A DNA stretch of 64,000 nt from Solirubrobacteraceae bacterium (lineage in GTDB: Bacteria > Actinomycetota > Thermoleophilia > Solirubrobacterales > Solirubrobacteraceae). The stretch spans positions 1 to 64,000 of the forward strand of contig JADGPK010000007.1 in the NCBI GenBank assembly GCA_017882445.1, written 5' to 3'. A program made the translations under genes and the position numbers. Under the pieces are notes generated by a model that saw only the letters and a program-made list of their open reading frames with translations, did no database searches and was not told where the DNA came from. Below are positions 1 through 7,493 of this stretch, one piece after another (the stretch's first letter is position 1; each line of letters starts with the position of its first letter).

Positions 1-61
1 CGAGGCCGCCGAGATGGTCGTCGCTCTGGCGGCCGGGCACAGCGTGGGAGCGCCGGCCTGA
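1..61 (+). CDS. sucC: Succinyl-CoA ligase beta subunit, 3' end only
   Basis: Only the last 19 codons are present, ending ...HSVGAPA-stop. The TGA stop shares its A with the ATG of sucD (TGATG). This overlap and the position directly before sucD are the standard arrangement of the two subunits of succinyl-CoA synthetase in the TCA cycle. The identification rests mainly on this context because so little protein is visible. Confidence 0.75.
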   Translation, partial: EAAEMVVALAAGHSVGAPA

Positions 62-957
62 TGTCGGTCCTCATCGACGAGACCACACGGCTGGCCGTCG
101 CGGGCATCACCGGGCGCGAGGGCACCTTCCACACGCTCAACAACCGCCGCTACGGCACCAACGTCGTCGGCGGCGTCACGCCCGGCAAGGGCGGCCAGGA
201 CGTCGAGGGCATCCCCGTGTTCGACAGCTGGGAGCAGGCCGTCGCGGAGGTCCAGCCGAACACCGCCATGATCTTCGTGCCGCCGAGGTTCGCCGCCGAT
301 TCGATCCTAGAGGCCGCCGCCGCGGGCGTCGAGCTGGTCATCGCGATCACCGAGGGCATCCCGGCGCACGACGAGCTGCGCGTCTACAACACGCTCAAGC
401 GCGACCACCCGGGCACGCGGCTGGTCGGCCCGAACTGTCCGGGGATCCTCTCGCCGGGCAAGGCCAACGTGGGGATCATCCCCGCATCGTTCTTCGAGGC
501 CGGGAACGTGGGCGTGGTGTCGCGCTCGGGGACGCTCACCTACCAGATCGGCAACGAGATCGCGCAGGCCGGGTTCGGCTGCAGCACGATCGTGGGCATC
601 GGCGGCGACCCCGTGCCGGGCTCATCGTTCGTCGATGTGCTCGAGCTGTTCGAGGCCGACGATCAGACCGAGCTGGTCGTGCTCTCGGGCGAGATCGGCG
701 GCTCGGCGGAGGAGGAGGCCGCGGAGTACATCGCCGAGCACATGAGCAAGCCCGTGGTGGCCTACATCGCCGGCTTCACCGCCCCGGCGGGCAAGCAGAT
801 GGGCCACGCGGGAGCGATCGTGTCGGGCACCGCGGGAACGGCCGCGGCGAAGGCGCAGGCGCTTGAAGACAGGGGCGTGCGCGTCGGTCGCACCCCCACC
901 GAGGCCGCCATGATCGCGGTCGAGGTCCTGGGCGGCACGGCCGTCAGCTCCGCCTGA
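61..957 (+). CDS. sucD: Succinyl-CoA ligase alpha subunit
   Basis: Catalyses succinyl-CoA + NDP + Pi to succinate + NTP + CoA with the beta subunit. The 298 aa length is normal for the family. The N-terminal CoA-binding Rossmann domain has the [10 protein letters not shown] loop (about residues 15-24), and the ligase domain follows. The phosphohistidine loop GHAGAIVSG is intact, with the active-site His at residue 249. The start overlaps the sucC stop by one base, so translation is coupled. The gene ends 37 bases before the next promoter, and no terminator is obvious. Confidence 0.97.
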   Translation: MSVLIDETTRLAVAGITGREGTFHTLNNRRYGTNVVGGVTPGKGGQDVEGIPVFDSWEQAVAEVQPNTAMIFVPPRFAADSILEAAAAGVELVIAITEGIPAHDELRVYNTLKRDHPGTRLVGPNCPGILSPGKANVGIIPASFFEAGNVGVVSRSGTLTYQIGNEIAQAGFGCSTIVGIGGDPVPGSSFVDVLELFEADDQTELVVLSGEIGGSAEEEAAEYIAEHMSKPVVAYIAGFTAPAGKQMGHAGAIVSGTAGTAAAKAQALEDRGVRVGRTPTEAAMIAVEVLGGTAVSSA

Positions 958-981
958 CCCAAAGCAACGGGCGGCGGCCGA

Positions 982-987
982 TAGGCT
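982..987 (+). promoter_or_regulatory. -10 box TAGGCT, leaderless type
   Basis: TAGGCT lies 7 bases before the GTG at 995. With a transcription start 6-8 bases downstream of the -10 box, the mRNA would begin at the start codon. This supports the long N-terminal form of the aminotransferase. Confidence 0.55.
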
Positions 988-994
988 AGGTCCC

Positions 995-2551
995 GTGGAC
1001 CCCGACGTAGCCAGGACGCTGGAGGAGCTCGAGCGGAAGATCCTCGAGCTCGAGCGCACACTGAGCTCGATGAGCCGCCGCGAGGAGATGGCGGGCGGCT
1101 ACGGCGGATCGCAGGTGACCGCCCCACCAGTCCCCGTCCCCTCCGATCCGCCGGCGACCTCCAGCTGGAGCCGGATCGTCGACGAGGCGATCGAGCGGGA
1201 GCCGGCGGCCCGCCAGAGCAGCCCACCCGCGCCCAGCGCCGCTGGACATGCAGCGAGTGCCCAGCCGCCCCCCGTCCAGCCGCCCCCTGCGCCGCGGCCT
1301 GCACCGCCGCTGCCCGGCGAGCAGCAGCGAACGCCACTCGCTCCCACGCCGCCCCGCCCGGACGAGATGCTGCGCTTCCGCGACCGGCTGGAGCGGGCGG
1401 CCCAGGATCTGACACATGACTACGACGAGCTGCTCGGACGCCTAAGCTACGCCGCTGTGCCAAAGTCGGCAGGCCCCACGATCTCCTTCTCGCGCGGCGC
1501 TCCATCGCTCGACATCGTCGACGTGGTGGGTCTGCGCGACGCAGCGGTGCGCGCATTCGAGAGCGACCCGGCGGGCACGACCGCGTACGGGACGTCGGTG
1601 GGCTATCCGCGGCTGCGCAGCTGGATCGCGGACCGCCACGGCGTGGAGCCCGAGCGCGTGCTCGTGACGAACGGGTCGATGCAGGCGGACGCGTTCCTGT
1701 TCGAGCACCTGGTGCGTCCGGGAGACGACGTGATCGTCGAGCGTCCCTCCTACGACCGCACCCTGCTTTCGCTGCGCCAGCGGGGAGCTCGCCTGCACGC
1801 GGTGGAGCTGGAGCCCGACGGCATCGACACGGACGCGCTGGGGCGCCTGCTCGCGACCGGCGGCGTGCAGCCCAAGCTCGCCCACATCATCCCCAACTTC
1901 CAGAACCCCGCCGGCTACACGCTTTCGCTGCACAAGCGCCACGCGCTGCTCGACCTCGCGGTCAGGCACGGCTTCGTGGTGTTCGAGGACGACCCCTATG
2001 TGGCGCTGCGCTTCAGCGGCGAGACGCTGCCGACGATGCTGTCGATGAACCCGGACAGAGTGGTGTACGCGTCGTCGTTCTCAAAGACGGTCTGCCCAGG
2101 GGTCCGCGTCGGCTACCTGGTGGGTCCGCACGAGCTGATCGCAGCGGTGGCGCAGCTGGCGACCAACACGTACATCTCGCCCAGCATGGTCGCCCAGTCG
2201 ATCGTGTATGAGTTCTGCGCCTCCGGCGCGATCGACCGCTCGATCGAAACGGTCAAGGCGGCGCTGTCCGAGCGCGCACGAGCGCTCAGCGACGCGCTGC
2301 GCCGCGAGCTGGCCGAGGCGGAGTTCGTGGCGCCGCAGGGCGGCTACTTCATGTGGGTGACGCTGCCGCAGGGCACCGACGTGCACGCTCTGCACGAGGC
2401 CGCCGCCGAACGTGGCGTGTCGTTTGTGAAGGGCACCGACTTCCTGCTGGACGGAGGCGAGAACACCCTGCGCCTCGCCTACTCCGGCGTCACGCCCGAG
2501 CAGATCGACTTAGGTGTCGCGCGGCTTGCCGAAGCGTTCCGCTCGCTCTAA
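995..2551 (+). CDS. PLP-dependent aminotransferase (class I/II, 2-aminoadipate/MocR-type fold) with long N-terminal extension
   Basis: Residues from about 150 onward are a complete fold-type I aminotransferase: the N-P-A-G substrate loop in NFQNPAGYTL, the Asp-containing FEDDPY, and SSFSKTVCPG with the PLP Schiff-base lysine near residue 364. The family resembles LysN and the enzyme half of MocR regulators, but no GntR helix-turn-helix precedes it. The first 130 or so residues are unusual: a short coiled-coil (LEELERKILELERTL) followed by a Pro/Ala-rich linker. The GTG start is supported by a -10 box 7 bases upstream. The 3' end overlaps the convergent DtxR gene by 4 bases. Substrate unknown. 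Confidence 0.85.
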   Translation: MDPDVARTLEELERKILELERTLSSMSRREEMAGGYGGSQVTAPPVPVPSDPPATSSWSRIVDEAIEREPAARQSSPPAPSAAGHAASAQPPPVQPPPAPRPAPPLPGEQQRTPLAPTPPRPDEMLRFRDRLERAAQDLTHDYDELLGRLSYAAVPKSAGPTISFSRGAPSLDIVDVVGLRDAAVRAFESDPAGTTAYGTSVGYPRLRSWIADRHGVEPERVLVTNGSMQADAFLFEHLVRPGDDVIVERPSYDRTLLSLRQRGARLHAVELEPDGIDTDALGRLLATGGVQPKLAHIIPNFQNPAGYTLSLHKRHALLDLAVRHGFVVFEDDPYVALRFSGETLPTMLSMNPDRVVYASSFSKTVCPGVRVGYLVGPHELIAAVAQLATNTYISPSMVAQSIVYEFCASGAIDRSIETVKAALSERARALSDALRRELAEAEFVAPQGGYFMWVTLPQGTDVHALHEAAAERGVSFVKGTDFLLDGGENTLRLAYSGVTPEQIDLGVARLAEAFRSL

Positions 2552-3270
2552 CGGCCGTAGCGCTGTCCGAGCACCAGCTGCTCCGGCAGGGCGGTGCGCT
2601 CGGGCGGCGATGGGTCGGCGATGACCGAGACGGTCTCGGCGACGCTCGGGGTGAGCGTCAGCAGCGTCCCGTCGGCGGCGCGCACGGCGACGTGCTCGGA
2701 GTCGCGCTCGGCGAGCACGCCGTCGAGGCCAGGCTCGACGCCGGCGGCCTTGAGGTAGTGCAGCAGGTCCTCGGCCTCGTTCTCGAAGCGCAGGATGCGC
2801 ACGGAGGCCCCGAGCTCGACGTCGGCGAGCGGCACGCCGGCCAGGCGCGCGCCGGCGACGATCGGATGGCCGTGCGGGCACGTCTTGGCGTCACCGATCG
2901 CCGCGAGCATGCGCTCTTCGAGCACCGGCGACATCGCGTGCTCGAGGCGCTCGGCCTCCTCGTGGACCTCGTCCCAGGGAACCCCGAGGACGTCGGTGAG
3001 GAAGCGCTCGATCAGGCGGTGGCGACGGACGATGTGCTCGGCGTGCTCTGCGCCGCTGGGGGTGAAGGCGATCGCGCGGTCGGCTCCACGGGTGATGTAG
3101 CGGTCGCGCTCGAGCCGCCCGATCATCTCGTGGACGGTCGGTGGGGAGAGCTGCATGGCGCGCGCGACGTTCGCACCGGTCATCGGCAGGCCGGCCTCCT
3201 GCAGCCAGAACAGGATCTGCAGGTACTCCTCCTCGCCGACAGTCGCCGTGGTCACGCGGTCGCCGCTCAC
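2548..3270 (-). CDS. DtxR/MntR-family metal-dependent transcriptional repressor
   Basis: 240 aa with the DtxR layout. The N-terminal winged helix (EEEYLQILFWLQEAGLPMTG to ERDRYITRGADR) is followed by a His/Glu/Cys-rich metal-binding dimerisation domain (EHAEHIVRRHRLIERFL, DEVHEEAERLEHAMSP, CPHGHPI) and a C-terminal FeoA/SH3-like domain. By family it represses iron or manganese uptake genes when metal-loaded. No such target lies nearby, so it probably acts in trans. The GTG start has TAGCAT 7 bases upstream. It converges on the aminotransferase with overlapping stop codons. Confidence 0.9.
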   Translation of the reverse strand: MSGDRVTTATVGEEEYLQILFWLQEAGLPMTGANVARAMQLSPPTVHEMIGRLERDRYITRGADRAIAFTPSGAEHAEHIVRRHRLIERFLTDVLGVPWDEVHEEAERLEHAMSPVLEERMLAAIGDAKTCPHGHPIVAGARLAGVPLADVELGASVRILRFENEAEDLLHYLKAAGVEPGLDGVLAERDSEHVAVRAADGTLLTLTPSVAETVSVIADPSPPERTALPEQLVLGQRYGR

Positions 3271-3277
3271 GGCGGTG

Positions 3278-3283
3278 ATGCTA
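3278..3283 (-). promoter_or_regulatory. -10 box TAGCAT, leaderless type
   Basis: On the minus strand TAGCAT is followed by 7 bases and then the GTG start of the DtxR-family gene at 3270. Confidence 0.55.
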
Positions 3284-3291
3284 GAGGACGC

Positions 3292-4251
3292 TCACGCCGA
3301 GAGCTGGTCGAACGTGCACTCGCTCGGAGCCTTGTCGTCGCGCCAGCGGCGCAGCTTGGCGCCGTGGCGGATCCTTCCGGCCGAGACGTGGTCGAAGTCG
3401 ATCTCCAGGACGAGCTCGGGGCGCAGCCCGATCCACTCGAGATCCTTGCCGGCGCTCCAGCGGCTCGGGTCCGCTGAGCCGCGCTCGCCGGACTCATACG
3501 GCGCCAGAAAGCCGACCAGCCGCTTCTTCTCGGCGGCTGTGAGGCCGGAGCAGTGCCCGACGACACGTAGCTCGGGGCCATCGTAGAGGCCGAGGATGAG
3601 CGCGCCGACGGTGTCGGCCTCCTTGCCGGGACGCCAGCCGACGATGACGGCGTCGATCGTGCGCACGCGCTTGACCTTGGCCATTCCCTTGCGTTCGCCC
3701 GGGCGGTAGGGCGCTGAGCGCTCCTTGGCGATCGCCCCCTCGGCGTGCTCGAGCCAGCGGGCGGCCTCCTTGGCGGTCGCGGCGGTCTCCATCAGCTCGA
3801 CGGGCGAGGAGGCGAAGCCGTCGCGCGCGATGAGGCTCTCCAGCGCGGCGCGCCGCTCGCCGAAGGGGAGCTCGAGCAGCGACTCGTCGTCACGGGCGAG
3901 CAGGTCGAAGGCGACGTAGACGGCGGGCGTCTCGGCGGCCAGGCGCTCGACCCGCGAGACGGCCGGATGGATGCGCTGGCCGAGCGCGTCGAAGTCCTCG
4001 CGGCCGTTCCCGTCGCGGACGACGATCTCGCCGTCGAGCACGTAGCGCCCCTCGGGCAGCGCGAGCTCGGGAAAGTAGCGCCCGAGCGGCTTGCCGTTGC
4101 GCGACTGCAGGAAGATCTCCTCACCGTCGACGAACGCCAGGCAGCGAAAGCCGTCGAGCTTGACCTCATAGGTGTAGTCATCCCCGATCGGCAGCTCTCT
4201 GCGCGAGAGCGCGAGCTGAGGCTTGATGGGTGGCTCGAGCGGAAGGGTCAC
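3292..4251 (-). CDS. ATP-dependent DNA ligase (LigD ligase-domain type, stand-alone)
   Basis: Seals DNA nicks with ATP; probably the ligase of a two-gene NHEJ system. Motif I is EVKLDGFR with the adenylated lysine at residue 31. Motif III-like YVAFDLL, motif IV-like EGAIAKE and the motif V lysines in KVKR are present, followed by a C-terminal OB fold. At 319 aa it matches only the ligase module of LigD: no polymerase or phosphoesterase domain is fused. Its ATG overlaps the stop of the polymerase gene by 4 bases, so the two are co-translated. No ku gene is in the window. Confidence 0.92.
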   Translation of the reverse strand: MTLPLEPPIKPQLALSRRELPIGDDYTYEVKLDGFRCLAFVDGEEIFLQSRNGKPLGRYFPELALPEGRYVLDGEIVVRDGNGREDFDALGQRIHPAVSRVERLAAETPAVYVAFDLLARDDESLLELPFGERRAALESLIARDGFASSPVELMETAATAKEAARWLEHAEGAIAKERSAPYRPGERKGMAKVKRVRTIDAVIVGWRPGKEADTVGALILGLYDGPELRVVGHCSGLTAAEKKRLVGFLAPYESGERGSADPSRWSAGKDLEWIGLRPELVLEIDFDHVSAGRIRHGAKLRRWRDDKAPSECTFDQLSA

Positions 4252-5276
4252 GATTTCTTCCCCTGCGCGGAACGCGCCCGGCTGGGCTGCACACGCGACG
4301 GCTCGTTCTTGCGCTTGCGGAAATGCGGCGGCCAGGGCGCGTCGCCGAGGCCGTCGCGCTCGTCGCGCGCCGCCAGCTCGAGCAGCCCGTCCAGACGGCC
4401 GGGGTGCTCGTCGATGCTCGCGGACGGATCGCCGCGCTCGCGCAGGCGCTCAGGGACTGTCTGCATCCGTAGATCGGCGGGCTCGACGTCGGGGACCTCA
4501 TCCCACTCCAGCGGACACGACACGCGAGCGTCGGGGACCGCTCTGACCGAATAGGCGGAGGCGACGGTGCGATCGCGGGCGTTCTGGTTGTAGTCGATGA
4601 ACACCCCTTTGCGCTCCTCCTTCCACCACCGGCTGGTCGCGCGGCCGGGCATCCGGCGCTCGACCTCGCGCGCGAGCGCGAGCGCGGCTCGGCGCACCTC
4701 TTCGAAGCTCTCGCGCGGCTCGATGCGCACATACACGTGCACGCCCCGCGAGCCGGAGGTCTTGGGAAAGCCGCGCAGGCCGTGCGCCTCGAGCACCTCG
4801 CGCACGCCCAGCGCGACCGCGCGGACCTCCGCGAAGGGAACGCCGGGGCTGGGGTCGAGGTCGACGCGGAGCTCGTCGGGATGGTCGAGGTCGTGGCGGC
4901 GGACGGGCCACGGGTTCCAGTCGATCACGCCGAGGTTGACGCCCCACACCAGGTGCGCTCCGTCGTTGGGGAGGAGCTCGCGGGCGTGACGCCCGCTGGG
5001 GAACGTAACGGTGGCGGTCTCCAGCCAATCGGGCGCGCTGTCGGGCACGCGCTTCTGGAAGAACGGCTCGCCCTGCACCCCGTCGACCCAGCGCTTCATC
5101 ACCGTGGGGCGGTCGCGCAGGTGGCGCACGACCGCCTGCTCGCACTCCAGGTAGTAGTCCACGAGATCCATCTTCGTCAGCCCGACCTCGGGGAAGAACA
5201 CCTTGCCAGGGTTGGACACGCGCACCTCACGGCCGGCGACCTCGATGATGATGTGCTGACCCTTCGGCGCGGCCAT
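4248..5276 (-). CDS. NHEJ DNA polymerase/primase (LigD PolDom)
   Basis: 342 aa archaeo-eukaryotic-primase-type polymerase that fills ends during non-homologous end joining. The start carries the family segment VSNPGKVFFPE. The catalytic metal-binding pair is in ELRVDLDPSPGVPF, and the nucleotide-binding stretch KTSGSRGVHVYVRI follows. In mycobacteria this domain is fused to phosphoesterase and ligase domains in LigD. Here it is a separate gene translationally coupled to the ligase. Only 10 bases separate its ATG from the ATG of the divergent gene at 5287. Confidence 0.92.
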   Translation of the reverse strand: MAAPKGQHIIIEVAGREVRVSNPGKVFFPEVGLTKMDLVDYYLECEQAVVRHLRDRPTVMKRWVDGVQGEPFFQKRVPDSAPDWLETATVTFPSGRHARELLPNDGAHLVWGVNLGVIDWNPWPVRRHDLDHPDELRVDLDPSPGVPFAEVRAVALGVREVLEAHGLRGFPKTSGSRGVHVYVRIEPRESFEEVRRAALALAREVERRMPGRATSRWWKEERKGVFIDYNQNARDRTVASAYSVRAVPDARVSCPLEWDEVPDVEPADLRMQTVPERLRERGDPSASIDEHPGRLDGLLELAARDERDGLGDAPWPPHFRKRKNEPSRVQPSRARSAQGKKS

Positions 5277-5286
5277 TGATGGAAGG

Positions 5287-5796
5287 ATGCCCGATCATGA
5301 GCTCGCGCAACCCACCCCCGCGCGATCGCCGTGCTCCGTCCGGCGGCCGGCGCCCGTGTTGATTCCGCGGCGGCTGCTCGTCGCGGCCGGCTCCTTCGGA
5401 CCGCGGCTGCCCGCCTCTGCGGTCGCGGGAGCGCTCGGCCGGGGCCTGGAGGCGGGCGGGCTGCCCGAGCCGGACCTGTGTGCGCTACCGGAGGTCGACG
5501 AGCACGGTGAGGAGGTGCGCGAGCTGCTCGACGCGCTGGACTTCGACGCGCGCATGCGCAGCGCACGCGCGGTGGTCGTGGCGGCGGCGGGCCTGCGCGA
5601 GTCGACGCTAGCGGGCAGCATGACGTTCGAGATCGCGACCAGGGCCCGCCAGTCGGGCGTGCCCGCCTATGCGGTGACCGACGAGAACCGGCTCGACGCA
5701 TTCGACGCGCGCATCCTGGACCTGCAGGTGATCCTCGAGGCGAGCAGCACGCGAGCGCTCGCGGCCGCGGGCAGGAGGCTGGCGAGCCTGGTGTGA
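5287..5796 (+). CDS. Glycerate-kinase-like C-terminal fragment protein
   Basis: 169 aa. The middle part (FDARMRSARAVVVAAAG, then RESTLAGSMTFEIATRA and a GVPAYAVT segment) resembles the region of glycerate kinases around the FDARLxGADLVxTGEGRLD signature. The key acidic GEGRLD residues are not conserved (AAGLRES here) and most of the kinase is absent. It is therefore either a shortened non-catalytic relative or an independent small protein. Translation may really begin at the in-frame GTG at 5356 (VLIPRRLLVAAGSFG). It lies immediately divergent from the NHEJ polymerase gene. Function not known. Confidence 0.5.
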   Translation: MPDHELAQPTPARSPCSVRRPAPVLIPRRLLVAAGSFGPRLPASAVAGALGRGLEAGGLPEPDLCALPEVDEHGEEVRELLDALDFDARMRSARAVVVAAAGLRESTLAGSMTFEIATRARQSGVPAYAVTDENRLDAFDARILDLQVILEASSTRALAAAGRRLASLV

Positions 5797-5830
5797 GGGA
5801 TGGGGCGTGAGAATCTCCTGTGCTGATCGC

Positions 5831-5836
5831 TAGGCT
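5831..5836 (+). promoter_or_regulatory. -10 box TAGGCT before gpsA
   Basis: TAGGCT lies 9 bases before the ATG of gpsA, so the mRNA would have little or no leader. Confidence 0.45.
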
Positions 5837-5845
5837 CGCTCCCAG

Positions 5846-6967
5846 ATGACCGAGCTCGAGCCCACCGCGAGCCCGGCCGCTCGCGCTCTGCGCGCACGTT
5901 CGCTGCCCACGCCGGGCGCCAGACGGGCGACGGTGATCGGCGCCGGTTCGTTCGGAACCGCCCTGGCGGTCCTGCTCGCGCGGGGCGGCCTGCGCACGAC
6001 GCTGCAGACGCGCACGGCGGAGCAGGCCACGCTGATCGACCGGGAGCGCGAGAATCGCCGCTACCTCCCCGGCGTCGAGCTGCCCGCGCACCTACGCGTC
6101 GAGCCCGCGTCGGCGGGGGTGGCGCGTGCGGACTACGTGTTTCTGGCTGTGCCCTCGCGCGGGCTCGGCGAGGTGATCGATTCGCTCGCTGCGGGCGGCC
6201 TCGGCAGGCGCGCGGCGGTGGTGTCGGTGGCCAAGGGCCTCGTCCCGCCGCAGGGGCTGCCACCGACGAGCGTCCTGAGCGCCACGCTCGGAGCGGATCG
6301 CGTGGCCTGCGTGGGCGGACCCGCCCACGCGCAGGAGATGGTCCACGCGGGCGCGGGTCTGGTGGCGGCGTCGAGCGACGAGGAGCTGGCAAGCTCGCTG
6401 GCGCAGGTGTTCACACGCGCGGGGGTCGTGTGCGAGCAGTCTGATGACCCGGTCGGCGTGGAGCTGGCGGGGGCGGCCAAGAACGCGGCGGCTCTGGCCG
6501 CGGGCGCCACCGAGGCGCAGGGGCTCAACGCGGCGGGCGCGGCCGCCGGACACATCTTCGCCGAGGTGTGGCGCTATGCGGAGGGCCTGGGCGCTCGCCC
6601 GGAGTCGATGATCGGCCTGGCCGGCGCGGGCGACCTGGTGGCCACGGCCCTCGCCCGCGAGAGCCGCAACCGCCGTGCCGGCGAACTGCTCGCCGCGGGC
6701 GTGCCCGCCGCCGAGATACCGGGGCGGATCGGCCAGGCGGTCGAGGCGCTGGAGTCGGTGCCGCTGCTCGCACGCGCGCTCGAGCAGGCGGGCGTCGGCG
6801 CGCCGGTCACGGGCGCCCTGGGCCGGCTGATAGCGGGCGAGCTGCCGTTGAACGACTGGGTGGCGCTCGTGCGCGCAACCGTGCCGCCCCCGGCGCTGTG
6901 GCGCAGGCGCCCCACACCGGGGTTCTGGCGGCGCGTCGGACGCGCCCTGAGCGGAAGGCGATCGTAG
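5846..6967 (+). CDS. gpsA: NAD(P)-dependent glycerol-3-phosphate dehydrogenase
   Basis: Reduces dihydroxyacetone phosphate to sn-glycerol-3-phosphate for phospholipid synthesis. The N-terminal Rossmann domain has GAGSFGTALAVLLARGG (about residues 31-47), and the substrate domain has the catalytic lysine in GAAKNAAALAAG. The 373 aa length is slightly above the family norm because of an extra 28 residues before the Rossmann fold and a basic tail (ALWRRRPTPGFWRR). It is a single gene with its own near-leaderless promoter. Confidence 0.95.
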   Translation: MTELEPTASPAARALRARSLPTPGARRATVIGAGSFGTALAVLLARGGLRTTLQTRTAEQATLIDRERENRRYLPGVELPAHLRVEPASAGVARADYVFLAVPSRGLGEVIDSLAAGGLGRRAAVVSVAKGLVPPQGLPPTSVLSATLGADRVACVGGPAHAQEMVHAGAGLVAASSDEELASSLAQVFTRAGVVCEQSDDPVGVELAGAAKNAAALAAGATEAQGLNAAGAAAGHIFAEVWRYAEGLGARPESMIGLAGAGDLVATALARESRNRRAGELLAAGVPAAEIPGRIGQAVEALESVPLLARALEQAGVGAPVTGALGRLIAGELPLNDWVALVRATVPPPALWRRRPTPGFWRRVGRALSGRRS

Positions 6968-7002
6968 GCGGAAGCGCGCGGCGAGCCGGGGCTCGGCAGA
7001 CA

Positions 7003-7056
7003 GAGAGGCGCTGAGCCGGGAAACCGGGCTCCGCAGGGAGAGGCGCTGAGCCGGGA
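7003..7056 (+). repeat. Two direct copies of a 19-base unit, period 35
   Basis: GAGAGGCGCTGAGCCGGGA occurs at 7003-7021 and again at 7038-7056. The repeat lies between gpsA and the promoter of the CopG-like gene. Its function is unknown; it could be part of the gpsA 3' end or an upstream regulatory element. Confidence 0.7.
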
Positions 7057-7065
7057 GCGGGAGGG

Positions 7066-7092
7066 TTGTGTGACCCCAAAACTGCCGTATAT
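7066..7092 (+). promoter_or_regulatory. Candidate promoter of the CopG-like gene
   Basis: TTGTGT (7066-7071), 16 bases, then TATATC (7088-7093), in an AT-rich island unlike the surroundings. An alternative -10 is TATAAA at 7099-7104, inside the operator spacer. Confidence 0.4.
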
Positions 7093-7121
7093 CCATGGTA
7101 TAAACGCTGTAGCTACCATGG
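7093..7121 (+). promoter_or_regulatory. Operator: CCATGGTA / TACCATGG inverted repeat
   Basis: Perfect 8-base arms at 7093-7100 and 7114-7121, separated by 13 bases. The two arm centres are 21 bp apart, two helical turns, as expected for two RHH dimers bound on one face. It overlaps the candidate promoter of the downstream ribbon-helix-helix gene, so autoregulation is the simplest reading. Confidence 0.65.
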
Positions 7122-7152
7122 AGCACAGCAAATTAAAAAGGAGAACCCAACA

Positions 7153-7437
7153 ATGTCCCCCGTACGCCCGGGAGAAGTGGACCCCGTGAAAGGCCTGTCG
7201 TTGGACCCGGACGTGTTCCTCGAGCAGGAGGCGAGACGCGAAAAGGTGCTCCGCATGCAGGACAAGATCCGCCCGGGCCGCACCACGCCGATCGCGATCC
7301 GCTTCGACCAGTTCACGCTCAAACGGCTGAAGGCATTGGCGGCACTGCGCAACACGGGCTACCAGACGCTGCTGAAGGAGTTCGTGGTCGAGCGGCTGTA
7401 CGAGGAGGAGAAGCGCGAAGGCATCATCGAGTCCTAG
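7153..7437 (+). CDS. CopG/RHH-type antitoxin-like DNA-binding protein, no toxin partner
   Basis: 94 aa small charged protein. The C-terminal half (TPIAIRFDQFTLKRLKAL to LLKEFVVERLYEEE) has the strand-helix-helix pattern of CopG/BrnA-type antitoxins, where a beta strand (IAIRF) contacts DNA. The ATG at 7153 is chosen because AAGGAG lies 10 bases upstream; a longer reading from 7066 would run through the promoter. No toxin gene follows, since the next gene is on the other strand. It probably acts as an autoregulated repressor rather than half of a toxin-antitoxin pair. Confidence 0.7.
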   Translation: MSPVRPGEVDPVKGLSLDPDVFLEQEARREKVLRMQDKIRPGRTTPIAIRFDQFTLKRLKALAALRNTGYQTLLKEFVVERLYEEEKREGIIES

Positions 7438-7493
7438 CGTGCTCGCGGTCGCAGGGTCCGCGGTCGCGGGGCTCGCAGGCGCGACACCCGCTC

